Positions 53,421-62,685 are shown, numbered from the stretch's first letter. The stretch: DNA of 64,000 bases from Arthrobacter sp. ISL-5 (GCF_018613835.1 NZ_JAGGPM010000033.1:1-64000); one strand, 5' to 3'. Notes: generated by a model from the sequence alone, not told the origin. Program-made: numbers and translations.

Positions 53421-54065
53421 ATGCATTTCGTCGATCCGTCCCGAGAAGTCCTGGCCGAAACCCTGTTGGCGGCCGGTCCTGACTCCCCCACGCTCTGCAG
53501 GGGTTGGAAGACCAAGGACCTGGCAGCGCACCTGTACCTTCGCGAGCGTAAAGCGGCCGTCGGGCTGGGCCTGATCATCAAGAGCCTGTCGAAGGCATCC
53601 GACAAGGCCACCGCCAAGCTCGCCGCGAAAATCAAGACCGCCGATGACTACACGGAGCTGGTGAACACCTTCCGCTCCGGCCCGCCCGTCCTGTCGCCGA
53701 TGAAGATCAAGGCGCTGGATGAGAGCTCCAATCTCATTGAATACTTCGTCCATACGGAGGACGTCCGCCGCGCCGTCGACCGCTGGGCACCGCGCGCCCT
53801 CGACGAAGGATATTCGGATGCCCTGTGGGATGAGCTGATCAAGCGCGCAGCCATCCTGTACCGGGGCGTTGACCTCGGCATCGTCCTGGTCTGCCCCTCA
53901 GGCCCGCGTCACGTCGCGAAACGCGCACCCGTGTCGGTTGCCATCGTGGGCGAGCCCGGCGAGCTGCTCATGCACGCCCACGGCCGCACCCGCCATGCCC
54001 TGGTCACGTTCGAAGGCCAGCCGGACGCCGTCGCGCTTCTTCAGTCAGCCGAAGTCGGCCTCTAA
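53421..54065 (+). CDS. TIGR03085-type (maleylpyruvate isomerase-like/DinB fold) protein
   Basis: The 214-aa protein begins MHFVDPSREVLAETLLAAGP and has the metal-site pattern LCRGWKTKDLAAHLYLRER (His), with later LIEYFVHTEDVRRAV (His). This is the mycothiol-dependent/DinB_2-like fold of the TIGR03085 family, whose substrate is unknown. Neither the ATG at 53421 nor the GTG at 53418 has a clear ribosome site, so the message may be leaderless. Confidence 0.82.
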   Translation: MHFVDPSREVLAETLLAAGPDSPTLCRGWKTKDLAAHLYLRERKAAVGLGLIIKSLSKASDKATAKLAAKIKTADDYTELVNTFRSGPPVLSPMKIKALDESSNLIEYFVHTEDVRRAVDRWAPRALDEGYSDALWDELIKRAAILYRGVDLGIVLVCPSGPRHVAKRAPVSVAIVGEPGELLMHAHGRTRHALVTFEGQPDAVALLQSAEVGL

Positions 54066-54075
54066 TCCGCCTCTA

Positions 54076-54145
54076 AGCCCAACTGGCTCGCAATTGTTGT
54101 CGTTTTGAGCGCTCAAAACGACCACAAGTGCGAGTCAGTTGGGCT
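54076..54145. repeat. palindromic intergenic repeat, copy 2
   Basis: The 70-bp palindrome starts AGCCCAACTGGCTCGCA, has the perfect centre GTCGTTTTGAGC/GCTCAAAACGAC, and ends CAGTTGGGCT. It belongs to the same family as 41549-41614. It sits between the convergent TIGR03085-type gene and hisF and may also terminate both. Confidence 0.87.
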
Positions 54146-54153
54146 GGAATGAG

Positions 54154-54930
54154 TTAGCGGACTTCGAACCCGGCGTCGCGGATTGCGGCCTTGACCTGGG
54201 ACATCATGTCGTCCGGGCCCCAGTGGAAGATGGACGCGGCCAGCACGGCATCGGCCCCGGCCTGCACTGCGGGCGGGAAGTGCGCAGGCTCGCCGGCACC
54301 GCCGGAGGCGATGATCGGGACCTTGACGGCGGCGCGGACCAGCCGGATGAGCTCGAGGTCGAAACCGTCCTTGGTGCCGTCGGCGTCGATCGAGTTGAGC
54401 AGGATTTCCCCGACACCCCGGTCGGCGGCTTCCTTCGCCCAGGCGACGGCGTCGATCCCGGTGCCCTGGCGGCCGCCGTGTGTGGTGACCTCAAAGCCCG
54501 ACGGCGTGGGCTGGGAACCGGGGCGCGTGCGGCGGGCGTCCACGGACAGCACCAGCACCTGGGATCCGAAATGGCGGGTGATTTCGTCGATGACATCCGG
54601 CCGGGCCACGGCTGCCGTGTTGATGGAGGCCTTGTCCGCGCCAAAGCGGAGCAGTTTGTCCACCTCGGCCACGCCGCGGACGCCGCCGCCGACAGTCAGC
54701 GGAATGAACACTTCCTCGGCGGTGCGCCGGACGACATCGAACGTGGTTTCCCGGTTGCCCGACGATGCGGTCACGTCGAGGAAGGTCAGTTCGTCCGCGC
54801 CGGCGTTGTCGTAACGGTGCGCGAGCTCCACGGGATCTCCGGCATCGCGGAGCCCTTCGAAGTTGATGCCCTTGACCACGCGGCCGGCATCAACGTCCAG
54901 GCACGGAATAACGCGGACGGCTACAGCCAT
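54154..54930 (-). CDS. hisF: imidazole glycerol phosphate synthase subunit HisF
   Basis: The 258-aa TIM-barrel cyclase starts MAVAVRVIPCLDVDAGRVVK, with the catalytic Asp in CLDVDAG and the second in NSIDADGTKDG. It also shows TVGGGVRGVAEVDKLLRFGA and IIASGGAGEPAHF. CAGGAGAAG precedes the ATG at 54930; the frame is open further but antisense-like. It works with HisH, which is not in the window. It follows hisG by 67 bp. Confidence 0.96.
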   Translation of the reverse strand: MAVAVRVIPCLDVDAGRVVKGINFEGLRDAGDPVELAHRYDNAGADELTFLDVTASSGNRETTFDVVRRTAEEVFIPLTVGGGVRGVAEVDKLLRFGADKASINTAAVARPDVIDEITRHFGSQVLVLSVDARRTRPGSQPTPSGFEVTTHGGRQGTGIDAVAWAKEAADRGVGEILLNSIDADGTKDGFDLELIRLVRAAVKVPIIASGGAGEPAHFPPAVQAGADAVLAASIFHWGPDDMMSQVKAAIRDAGFEVR

Positions 54931-54997
54931 GACTTCTCCTGTTGTACTGCAGAGGTGTGCTTTTGGGCCACCGGCGGGGCGGCGTGGACGGAAGGGG

Positions 54998-55858
54998 TCA
55001 GATGCGGCAGGCGTGGATGCTGCTGACCAGGATGGCGCGGGCGCCAAGGTCGTACAGCTCATCCATGATCCGGTTGGTTTCCTTCTTCGGCACCATGGAC
55101 CGGACGGCAACCCAGTCCGAATCGCGCAGCGGCGAGACGGTGGGCGACTCAAGCCCGGGAGTGAGCGCGGCGGCCTGTTCGACGAGTTCCTTGCGGATGT
55201 CGTAGTCCATCAGCACGTACTGGCGCGCCACGAGAACGCCCTGGAGACGGCGGATCAGGACTTCGATTTCCTTGGCAGTGCCGTTCGCGGCCCCGCCCTC
55301 GCCGGTGCGGCGGATGAGGACGGCCTCGGACTTCAGGATCGGCTCGCCGAAGATCTCCATGCCGGCCGCCTTAAGCGTGTTGCCGGTTTCGACGACGTCG
55401 GCAATCGCGTCAGCGACGCCGAGCCGCACGGAGGACTCCACGGCGCCGTCCAGGCGGACCACCCTGGCCTTGATGCCGCGGCCCGCCAGGTAGTCGCGCA
55501 GGAGGCCGTCGTAGCTGGTGGCGAGGCGCTTGCCTTCGAGTTCCTCCACAGTGGAGAAATCGCCGATCGGGCCGGCGAAGCGGAACGTGGAGGCGGCAAA
55601 ACCGAGCGGAAGCAGTTCCTCCGCCTCAACCTGCGCGTCCAGGAGGAGGTCGCGGCCGGTGATGCCGACGTCGAGCGTTCCCTGCCCGACGTACACGGCG
55701 ATGTCGCGGGGGCGGAGGAAGAAGAATTCAATTTCGTTGTCCGGGTCCACCATGACCAGCTCGCGGCTGTCACGGCGCTGGCGGTAACCCGCCTCGGAGA
55801 GCATGGCGGAGGCGGCTTCGGACAGGGATCCCTTATTGGGTACGGCTACACGCAGCAT
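54998..55858 (-). CDS. hisG: ATP phosphoribosyltransferase
   Basis: The 286-aa long-form HisG catalyses the first committed step of histidine synthesis. It shows MLRVAVPNKGSLSEAASAML, YVGQGTLDVGITGRDLL and the PRPP-binding region VRLGVADAIADVVETGNTLK. The C-terminal ~75 residues form the ferredoxin-like domain for histidine feedback (MDYDIRKELVEQAAAL). It is 57 bp downstream of hisE. Confidence 0.96.
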   Translation of the reverse strand: MLRVAVPNKGSLSEAASAMLSEAGYRQRRDSRELVMVDPDNEIEFFFLRPRDIAVYVGQGTLDVGITGRDLLLDAQVEAEELLPLGFAASTFRFAGPIGDFSTVEELEGKRLATSYDGLLRDYLAGRGIKARVVRLDGAVESSVRLGVADAIADVVETGNTLKAAGMEIFGEPILKSEAVLIRRTGEGGAANGTAKEIEVLIRRLQGVLVARQYVLMDYDIRKELVEQAAALTPGLESPTVSPLRDSDWVAVRSMVPKKETNRIMDELYDLGARAILVSSIHACRI

Positions 55859-55915
55859 TGGAGGTCTTTCTGGGGTTGGAAGTCTTGGATCAGCAAACGG
55901 GCCACGCGGACGCGG

Positions 55916-56179
55916 CTACAGATGCTTGTAGACGTCTTCCAGGCTGAGTCCTTTTGCAAGCATCAGGACCTGCAGGTGGTACAGGAGCTGCGAGATCTCT
56001 TCGGCGGCGGCCTCGTCGGATTCGTACTCCGCAGCCATCCAGACTTCGGCTGCTTCCTCCACGACTTTCTTGCCGATGCCGTGGATTCCGGACTCCAACT
56101 CGGCAACGGTGCGGGAGCCCTCCGGACGGGTGGCTGCCTTCTCACTGAGCTCTGCGAACAGCGTCTCGAAATTCTTCAC
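55916..56179 (-). CDS. hisE: phosphoribosyl-ATP diphosphatase
   Basis: The 87-aa MazG-like pyrophosphohydrolase has the catalytic Glu pattern GKKVVEEAAEVWMAAEYESD followed by EEISQLLYHLQVLMLAKGLS. The start is GTG at 56179 with GGAGGGC upstream; the longer frame has no homology. It forms hisE-hisG-hisF with the next two genes. Confidence 0.95.
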   Translation of the reverse strand: MKNFETLFAELSEKAATRPEGSRTVAELESGIHGIGKKVVEEAAEVWMAAEYESDEAAAEEISQLLYHLQVLMLAKGLSLEDVYKHL

Positions 56180-56292
56180 GCCCTCCAGCCTACTTGCTCG
56201 GGACCGGACACCGCCTGTCGGGCCGTTGCATGACGGCGGGGATGTGAGTGAAACCACACGGCGTGCGGTCCGCCCCCATCCCCGCCCGCGTA

Positions 56293-56775
56293 TCAGTACT
56301 GCTTGAGCAGCAGTGCGGTGGCCAGTGCGGCAGTGACGGCCTCGTGCCCCTTGTCTTCGGACGAGCCCGGCAGGCCGGCCCGGTCCAGGCCCTGCTGTTC
56401 GGTGTCGCACGTCAGCACGCCGAACCCGACCGGGACGCCGGTGTTGACGCTGACGTCGGTGAGTCCCGACGTCGCGGCCTGGCAGACGTAGTCAAAGTGC
56501 GGCGTTCCGCCGCGGATGACGACGCCGAGGGCAACGACGGCGTCGAAGTGCGGTGCCAGCCGCGCGGCGGCCACGGGAAGCTCGAAGCTGCCGGGCACGC
56601 GGATGACCGTGGGTTCGCTGATGCCGGCGTCCTTGGCGGCCCGGAGGGCTCCGTCCAGGAGTCCGTCCATGATCTGGGTGTGCCAGCTGGCGGCAACGAT
56701 GGCCAGCTTCAGCTGCGAGGTTTCCGCAGGGTTGAGGGTGGTGAGGTCGATCTGGGGTGCGCCGTGTCCGCTCAT
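56293..56775 (-). CDS. ribH: 6,7-dimethyl-8-ribityllumazine synthase
   Basis: The 160-aa protein is the penultimate enzyme of riboflavin synthesis and usually forms icosahedral or pentameric shells. It shows VPGSFELPVAAARLA, ALGVVIRGGTPHFDYVCQAA with the catalytic His, and FGVLTCDTEQQGLDRAG. It is the last gene of the rib operon, 18 bp after ribA. Confidence 0.96.
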   Translation of the reverse strand: MSGHGAPQIDLTTLNPAETSQLKLAIVAASWHTQIMDGLLDGALRAAKDAGISEPTVIRVPGSFELPVAAARLAPHFDAVVALGVVIRGGTPHFDYVCQAATSGLTDVSVNTGVPVGFGVLTCDTEQQGLDRAGLPGSSEDKGHEAVTAALATALLLKQY

Positions 56776-56793
56776 AAAGTGATCCTGATCCGT

Positions 56794-57495
56794 TCAGTCT
56801 TGTTCGTGTTCAAAAGTGTTCGTGCCGCCGCCGGGCACTCCTGCGGCCTGGGCGTCCAGGGTCAGCAGGTGGTCCATGCGGTCCTTCTTGGTCTGCAGGT
56901 ACCGGATGTTCTGTTCCCGGGAGGGCACCTCAGTGGGAACCATCTCCACCACCGTCACGCCGGCCTTGGCTAGTCGGTTCTGCTTGTCCGGGTTGTTGCT
57001 CAGCAGCCGGACCTCATGCAGGCCCATCTCGGCCAGGATCTGCGCGGCGGCGTTGTAGCACCGCGCGTCAACGGGCAGTCCGAGCTGTTCGTTGGCCTCG
57101 ACGGTGTCGAAGCCCGCCTCCTGCAGGGCGTACGCCTTGATCTTGTTGGCCAGGCCGATGCCGCGGCCTTCCTGGCCGCGGAGGTACAGGAGGGTGCCGC
57201 CGTTCTCCTCGATCAGCTCCAGGGCGTACGCAAGCTGCTCGCCGCAGTCGCAACGATAGGAGCCGAAGACGTCCCCGGTCAGGCATTCCGAATGCAGCCG
57301 CACCAGGGGCGCCTTGCCGTCCTTGGGAGGGTTGGGTGAGCTGACCGCGAGGTGCTCTGCGCCCGTGACCAGGTCGGTCCATGCCTGCGTCACGAAGTTC
57401 CCGAACGCTCCGGGCAGCTGGACCACGGGGCCGGCACTTACGGGATGCGGTATCCGCCCGTTGCTGCTGGCCTCCGTTGCTTGAGATGCCGTCAT
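56794..57495 (-). CDS. ribA: GTP cyclohydrolase II
   Basis: The 233-aa enzyme opens the GTP ring for riboflavin synthesis. Zinc cysteines are in HSECLTGDVFGSYRCDCGEQ, the catalytic region is YLRGQEGRGIGLANKIKAY, and LPVDARCYNAAAQIL follows. It is a separate gene rather than the RibBA fusion common in many bacteria. Its start overlaps ribB as ATGA. Confidence 0.95.
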   Translation of the reverse strand: MTASQATEASSNGRIPHPVSAGPVVQLPGAFGNFVTQAWTDLVTGAEHLAVSSPNPPKDGKAPLVRLHSECLTGDVFGSYRCDCGEQLAYALELIEENGGTLLYLRGQEGRGIGLANKIKAYALQEAGFDTVEANEQLGLPVDARCYNAAAQILAEMGLHEVRLLSNNPDKQNRLAKAGVTVVEMVPTEVPSREQNIRYLQTKKDRMDHLLTLDAQAAGVPGGGTNTFEHEQD

Positions 57496-58205
57496 CGTCT
57501 TGTCCCTTCTCCGGCCGGACTCGCTTCCGGACTGCTTGCATGTGAAGATACACGGTCGTTCGCCTCCAGGTAGGCAACGAGGTCCTCAATCGAGATCAAG
57601 GGGCAACCGTGCTCCGCGGCGAAAACCCGCAGGCCGTCCAGCCGCATCATTTCGCCGTCGTCGTACACCACTTCGGCGATCACGCCCACCGGTTCCAGGC
57701 CGGCGAGCCGGCATAGCTCCACGGCCGCTTCGGTGTGGCCGGGGCGTTCACGCACTCCCCCATTAACGGCCCGCAGCGGGAAAATATGCCCGGGGCGCGT
57801 CAGGGTCTCCGGGCCGCTGCCCGGATCGGCGATGACCCGGGCAGTCAGCGCCCGGTCCGTGGCCGAGATTCCGGTGCTTACTCCCGTGGCGGCGTCGCAC
57901 GAGACCGTGTAGGCGGTGCCCTTCGCGTCCTCGTTCACCTGCACCATGGGAGGAAGGGCCAGGGCGTCGGCGCGCGCACCGTCGAGCGGAACGCAGATGA
58001 CTCCCGAGCTGTAGCGGATGGTCCATCCCATCAGGGCCGGGGTGGCGTGCTGCGCCGCGAAGATGATGTCCCCTTCGTTTTCGCGGTCCTCGTTGTCGAC
58101 CACCAGTACGGGCCGTCCTGCTGCCATCGCCCGGACTGCCTCCTCGATGGGATCGAGGGTCAGTGTGCCGGACGCTGCCGGCTCAAGCCTTGCCGCCGCG
58201 TTCAC
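57492..58205 (-). CDS. ribB: 3,4-dihydroxy-2-butanone-4-phosphate synthase
   Basis: The 237-aa enzyme makes the four-carbon unit of riboflavin from ribulose 5-phosphate. It shows LVVDNEDRENEGDIIFAAQH, VSTGISATDRALT and RPGHIFPLRAVNGGVRERPG. The GTG start at 58205 overlaps ribE as GTGA and has GGAGG upstream. The C-terminal tail is short, without a RibA domain. Confidence 0.95.
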   Translation of the reverse strand: MNAAARLEPAASGTLTLDPIEEAVRAMAAGRPVLVVDNEDRENEGDIIFAAQHATPALMGWTIRYSSGVICVPLDGARADALALPPMVQVNEDAKGTAYTVSCDAATGVSTGISATDRALTARVIADPGSGPETLTRPGHIFPLRAVNGGVRERPGHTEAAVELCRLAGLEPVGVIAEVVYDDGEMMRLDGLRVFAAEHGCPLISIEDLVAYLEANDRVSSHASSPEASPAGEGTRR

Positions 58206-58843
58206 TGCTGGTCCTCCGAGCCGTCGGTGCCGCGTCCGCTGAACGCCAGCAGGCGTTCGGTGTACTTTGCCAGCACGTCCACCTCCAGGTTCACCCTGCT
58301 GCCGGCGGCCTTGGCGCCCAGGCCGGTGTCGGCGAGGGTGGTGGGAATAAGGCCCACCTCGAACCACGGGGCAGTTTCGGCAGCGGGGCTGACGGCGGTG
58401 ACGGTGAGGGAGACTCCGTCAATGGCGATTGACCCTTTTTCCGCGATGTAGCGTGCGAGCCTCAGCGGCACACCGAACCGCAGCCGCTCCCAGTTTCCCT
58501 GGGCTTCGCGCTCGAGGAGTTCGCCGACCCCGTCCACGTGCCCCTGCACCACGTGCCCGTCGAGGCGTCCGCCTGCCGGAACACAGCGCTCCAGGTTGAC
58601 GGCGTCACCTGCGGAAAGCTCACCGATGGTGCTGCGGACGAGGGTCTCCCCCATTACATCCACGCTGAAATCCTTGCCGTCGATGGCCGTGGCCGTGAGG
58701 CACACGCCGTTGACCGCGATGGATCCGCCCAGCGGCAGTCCGTCAGCGGTTCCGGGGGCGTGCAGGCGCAGCGTTGCGCTCGTGTCGCCGTTCCGGTCCA
58801 CGGACAGGACCTTCCCCTGTTCGGCAATAATTCCGGTGAACAT
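58202..58843 (-). CDS. ribE: riboflavin synthase alpha chain
   Basis: The 213-aa protein has two internally repeated lumazine-binding barrels, MFTGIIAEQGKVLSVDRN with GSIAVNGVCLTATAIDG and GHVVQGHVDGVGELLERE with GSIAIDGVSLTVTAV. The start overlaps the ribD stop as TGATG. Confidence 0.95.
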   Translation of the reverse strand: MFTGIIAEQGKVLSVDRNGDTSATLRLHAPGTADGLPLGGSIAVNGVCLTATAIDGKDFSVDVMGETLVRSTIGELSAGDAVNLERCVPAGGRLDGHVVQGHVDGVGELLEREAQGNWERLRFGVPLRLARYIAEKGSIAIDGVSLTVTAVSPAAETAPWFEVGLIPTTLADTGLGAKAAGSRVNLEVDVLAKYTERLLAFSGRGTDGSEDQQ

Positions 58844-60003
58844 CAGTAGCCTCCCATGGCTGTGCCCGCTGTCGCGCGGGCCGGTAGTGAATCGGTTGAG
58901 GTTGACTGGGCCGCTGAAGGCGGCTGCTTTATTTCACGAGGTGCGGTGGCCTGTTCCGGCAGCAGGTGCAGCCGCAGGTCCCTGCCCAGCTGCTGGACCG
59001 CCCCGCCGGAGGCGGCATCCCACTCCCAGCGCTGCGCCTCGGCAAGCGTTCCGACGCCCAGGCCGTTGAGTGCGGGCGTGCCGGAGCCAAGCAGCGTGGG
59101 TGCCAGGTAGACGATGAGTTCGTCCACGAGCCCCTCGCCGAGGAAGGCGCTCAGGATCCTGGATCCGCCTTCCACCATGACGTGCCGCGCCCCCGCCGCA
59201 AAAAGCTGTGCCAGGGCTTCATGGGGATCCCGCGTGGGCAGGTGCAGGACCTTCCCGTCGTCACCGCGCACGGCGGCGTCGGCCGGAACGTCGCGAAGTC
59301 CCATGACGGCCCGCAGCGGCTGTTCGCCCGAGGCTTCGCCGTTGGCGTCCCTCGCCGTGAGCCGCGGGTTGTCCACCATGACTGTCTGCGTGCCGACCAG
59401 GATGGCGTCAATCCGGCGCCGGATGGCGTGGTTGTCGGCCAGCGATTCCGGGCAGGAAATCCACTGGCTCGTTCCGTCCTCGGCAGCTATCCGGCTGTCC
59501 AGGGTCTGGGCAATGTGCAGGGTGACGAACGGGCGTTTGGCCTCGACGGCCTGGAACCAGCGGCGGTTCAGTTCGAGCGCACGCTCGGCCGCCAGTCCGC
59601 TGCGCACGCTGACGCCTGCGTTGCGGAGGGTTGCTGCCCCGCCTGCTGCGGGATCGTGGGGGTCATCGACGGCGTACACGACGCTGGTTATTCCGGCGTC
59701 GATAATCGCCTGCGCGCAGGGACCCGTGCGGCCAACGTGGTTGCAGGGTTCGAGCGTGACCACCATGGTGGCCCCGCGAAGATCCACGCCGGTGCTGATC
59801 GCCGTCGCTATCGCATCGGCTTCGGCATGCGCGGTGCCGGCTCCCCGGTGGTAGCCCGTCACCAGATGCCGGCCGTCAGGACCGACGACGACGGCCCCCA
59901 CCAATGGATTGGCACCGCGCGGCCCCTGCAGGGCGGCGTCCAGGGCTGCATCCATCGCGGCGGTTTCGGCAGCGCTGAAGGCATGGATCGGCTGGCTGCT
60001 CAC
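58843..60003 (-). CDS. ribD: bifunctional riboflavin deaminase/reductase
   Basis: The 386-aa protein has an N-terminal zinc deaminase (HAEADAIATAI and MVVTLEPCNHVGRTGPCAQA) and a C-terminal reductase (VTLHIAQTLDSRIAAEDGTS, HVMVEGGSRILSAFLGEGLV). The start is GTG at 60003. It is the first gene behind the FMN riboswitch, with a leader of about 145 bp between them. Confidence 0.95.
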   Translation of the reverse strand: MSSQPIHAFSAAETAAMDAALDAALQGPRGANPLVGAVVVGPDGRHLVTGYHRGAGTAHAEADAIATAISTGVDLRGATMVVTLEPCNHVGRTGPCAQAIIDAGITSVVYAVDDPHDPAAGGAATLRNAGVSVRSGLAAERALELNRRWFQAVEAKRPFVTLHIAQTLDSRIAAEDGTSQWISCPESLADNHAIRRRIDAILVGTQTVMVDNPRLTARDANGEASGEQPLRAVMGLRDVPADAAVRGDDGKVLHLPTRDPHEALAQLFAAGARHVMVEGGSRILSAFLGEGLVDELIVYLAPTLLGSGTPALNGLGVGTLAEAQRWEWDAASGGAVQQLGRDLRLHLLPEQATAPREIKQPPSAAQSTSTDSLPARATAGTAMGGY

Positions 60004-60148
60004 GATGAAACCGCCGGATCCGGCGACACGGTACGAGTATCCATGCGTGTGTGTCGTTCCTTCCCTCTAGAACCTTCATGGCTCCGGGGGTATACGACAG
60101 CGAAATGCTGCGACGTCGGTGGGACGTCACAAAATACAGCTGTACGCG

Positions 60149-60287
60149 CTTCTCTCATCCAGACTTTAACTGTCGGTACTGGAGTTTCACCAGTTCAACC
60201 GTCCGCCGGGCTTTCCTGGGAAAGCACCGGCTCGCGGGTCGCGGACTGTCACCGCCGGTTCGGACTTACACCGACCCCGGAGCACGT
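60149..60287 (-). promoter_or_regulatory. FMN riboswitch (RFN element)
   Basis: Read on the minus strand, the RFN blocks appear in order: CTCCGGGGTCGGTGTAAGTC, GGCGGTGACAGTCCGCGACC, a variable hairpin, GAACTGGTGAAACTCCAGTA and CCGACAGTTAAAGTCTGGAT, ending GAGAGAAG. Downstream, GACGTC-CCACC-GACGTC (about 60112-60128) could be part of the expression platform. It should turn the rib operon off when FMN is plentiful. Confidence 0.96.
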
Positions 60288-60422
60288 AATGTGTGTTGCT
60301 ATTGTGGCACAACCTTGCGGATGCTCAGGGTATTCCCAACCATGAACTGTTACAGAATCCGTAACCTGAGCCCACGTGGACGTGGCTTGGGCGCACGTAG
60401 CCCACCGACCGCATGTTCCCGG

Positions 60423-61079
60423 CTAGACCGTTCCGGCCTTGCGCAGGCGGTCAATTGCCTCGGACGGGTCCGCTGCACCGTAGACGGCCGATCCGGCGAC
60501 GAACACGTTCGCGCCGGCCTCTGCTGCGCGGAGGATGGTTTCCTCCGTGATGCCGCCGTCCACCTGGAGCGCAACGTTGACGCCGGACCCCTCGATGGCG
60601 GCGCGCGCCCGGCGGATCTTCGGCAGCGTGAGGTCCAGGAACGCCTGTCCGCCGAAGCCCGGCTCCACCGTCATGATCAGCAGCATGTCCAGCTCGGGGA
60701 GCATGTCCAGGAACGGCTCCACGGGCGTCGCGGGACGCAGGGCCATGCCGGCCTTCGATCCGCGCCCCCGCAGTTCCCGCGCCAGCTTCACCGGTGCGAT
60801 CGACGCCTCCGCATGGAACGTCACGGAAGCCACTCCGGCATCCGCATAGCCCGGTGCCCAGCGGTCCGCATCGGCGATCATGAGGTGCACATCCAGGGGA
60901 ACCGGGCTGACGGCCTGGATCCGCTGCACCACCGGGAGCCCAATGGTCAGGTTGGGAACAAACTGGTTGTCCATCACGTCCACGTGCACCGAATCAGCGT
61001 TGCTGATTCTCTGCAGCTCGGCTTGAAGGTTCACGAAGTCGGCGGACAGGATGCTCGGGTTGATGCAGCACTGCGGCAT
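60423..61079 (-). CDS. rpe: ribulose-phosphate 3-epimerase
   Basis: The 218-aa pentose-phosphate enzyme starts MPQCCINPSILSADFVNLQA and shows VHVDVMDNQFVPNLTIGLPV (metal Asp and His), PLDVHLMIADADRWAPGYAD, TVEPGFGGQAFL and LQVDGGITEETILRAAEAGA. It lies 28 bp after rsmB and supplies the pentose pool that riboflavin synthesis also uses. Confidence 0.96.
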   Translation of the reverse strand: MPQCCINPSILSADFVNLQAELQRISNADSVHVDVMDNQFVPNLTIGLPVVQRIQAVSPVPLDVHLMIADADRWAPGYADAGVASVTFHAEASIAPVKLARELRGRGSKAGMALRPATPVEPFLDMLPELDMLLIMTVEPGFGGQAFLDLTLPKIRRARAAIEGSGVNVALQVDGGITEETILRAAEAGANVFVAGSAVYGAADPSEAIDRLRKAGTV

Positions 61080-61107
61080 GCGGGGTCCTTTCGCGGGGTG
61101 GGGAAGT

Positions 61108-62685
61108 TCAGGGCTTCTTGCGGATCAGGGCAAGGAACATGGCATCCGTGCGGTGAATGTGGGGCCACAGCTGGGCCGTGAGCTCGTGGCCGGCGCCAAG
61201 ATGCCCGGTCAGGCTGACAGCGTCCAGCGCGCTTCCGGCGTCCAGCAGTTCGAGGTCATCGCGCTTGCGCAGTGCATCGCTGACCACCGCCGTGGTCTCG
61301 GCCGGGTGCGGTGAACACGTCACATAGGCGACAACCCCGCCCGGTTTCACCGCGTCCAGGGCTGATTTGAGCAGCTCCCGCTGAAGCGGGCCGAGATCGG
61401 CCAGGTCCTTGGGCGTGCGCCGCCACCGTGACTCGGGCCGGCGGCGCAGGGCGCCGAGTCCGGTGCAGGGCACGTCCACGAGCACGCGGTCGAACGCTTC
61501 CGGCTGTTCTTCGCCGACCTCCCGGCCGTCGCCTGTGCGCACCTTCCACACGTCGGAAGGGACGGCGGACAGTGCCTGGCTGACCAGTTTGGCGCGGTGC
61601 GGGGCAGGTTCGTTGGCAAGCAGGGTGGCCCCGCGCTCATTGGCCAGCGCCCCGAGCAGGGCGGCCTTGCCGCCCGGGCCCGCGCACAGGTCCAGCCAGG
61701 CTTCGGCGGTCCCGGCCGGGCCGTTGCCTTCCGCAGCGCTGCCTTCCGCATGGCCCAGCGGCAGCGCAACCATGGCGCGGGCCACCAGTTGGGAGCCGAC
61801 GTCCTGGACGCGCGTGGTCCCTGCCCGGACCGAGGAAAGCCGGCCGAGGTCGCCGCCGCTGGACAGCGCGGAGCCTTCGACGAGTTCGCCGGGCGTGGCT
61901 CCGTTTTCGAGGGCCTCGTCCAGGCTTCCCAGCCCGGGAAGAGCCACGAGGTTGACTACCGGGGCGGCGTTGTCCGCCTCCAGGAGATCGTTGATCTCGG
62001 TGACCGGCCTGCCGTGGGCCACCAGGGACTGCCTGAAGGCACGCACGATCCACTCCGGATGGGCGTACCGGACCGAGGCCACCTTGGTGGGATCCTGCTC
62101 ATCGCTGAGCAGCAGTTCCAGCCATTCCTCCAGGCTGTGCGCGGAGACCTTGCGCAGCACGGCATTGATCAGGGCGGAAGGTCCAGCCCCGATCACAGCG
62201 CGGGCCAGTCCCACGGTCTGGTCGAGCGCCGCATGCGCCGGCACGCGCATGGCCAGCAACTGGTGTGTGCCGATGCGCAGGGCATCGAGGACGGCGGGGT
62301 CCAGCTGGCCCAGCGGCCGGTCCACGCATCGTGCCAGGACCGCGTCATACGTGCCCTGGCCCCGGAGGGCGCCGTAGCTCAGTTCCGTGGCGAAGCCGGC
62401 GTCGCGCTTGTCCAGGCCGTGGTGCCGGATCCTCGCCGGCAGGACAAGGTTGGCGTACGCGTCTTCAGCGGCCACCGCACGCAGCACCTCGAAAGCGACC
62501 AGCCGGGCCGGATCGGCGCGCCGGGTGCGCTGGGACGGCGCGTTCTCGGTGTAGCTGCGCTGCGGCCCGCGGTTGCGTTCCCGGCCCTGCGCGTTCCGCC
62601 GGCTGGCGCCGCCGCCCTGGCCGCCCTGTCCCGCTCGCTGGGGCCCCCTGCCGCGGCCACTGCCGCTTGTCCCGGACTCGCTCAT
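61108..62685 (-). CDS. rsmB: 16S rRNA m5C967 methyltransferase RsmB
   Basis: The 525-aa protein has a basic, Gly/Arg-rich disordered N-terminus (1-55), a NusB-like domain (about 57-200) and a SAM methyltransferase domain with WLDLCAGPGGKAALLGAL, the cysteine VDVPCTGLGALRRRPESRWR and the catalytic-site YVTCSPHPAET. The start overlaps fmt as ATGA. Confidence 0.94.
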   Translation of the reverse strand: MSESGTSGSGRGRGPQRAGQGGQGGGASRRNAQGRERNRGPQRSYTENAPSQRTRRADPARLVAFEVLRAVAAEDAYANLVLPARIRHHGLDKRDAGFATELSYGALRGQGTYDAVLARCVDRPLGQLDPAVLDALRIGTHQLLAMRVPAHAALDQTVGLARAVIGAGPSALINAVLRKVSAHSLEEWLELLLSDEQDPTKVASVRYAHPEWIVRAFRQSLVAHGRPVTEINDLLEADNAAPVVNLVALPGLGSLDEALENGATPGELVEGSALSSGGDLGRLSSVRAGTTRVQDVGSQLVARAMVALPLGHAEGSAAEGNGPAGTAEAWLDLCAGPGGKAALLGALANERGATLLANEPAPHRAKLVSQALSAVPSDVWKVRTGDGREVGEEQPEAFDRVLVDVPCTGLGALRRRPESRWRRTPKDLADLGPLQRELLKSALDAVKPGGVVAYVTCSPHPAETTAVVSDALRKRDDLELLDAGSALDAVSLTGHLGAGHELTAQLWPHIHRTDAMFLALIRKKP

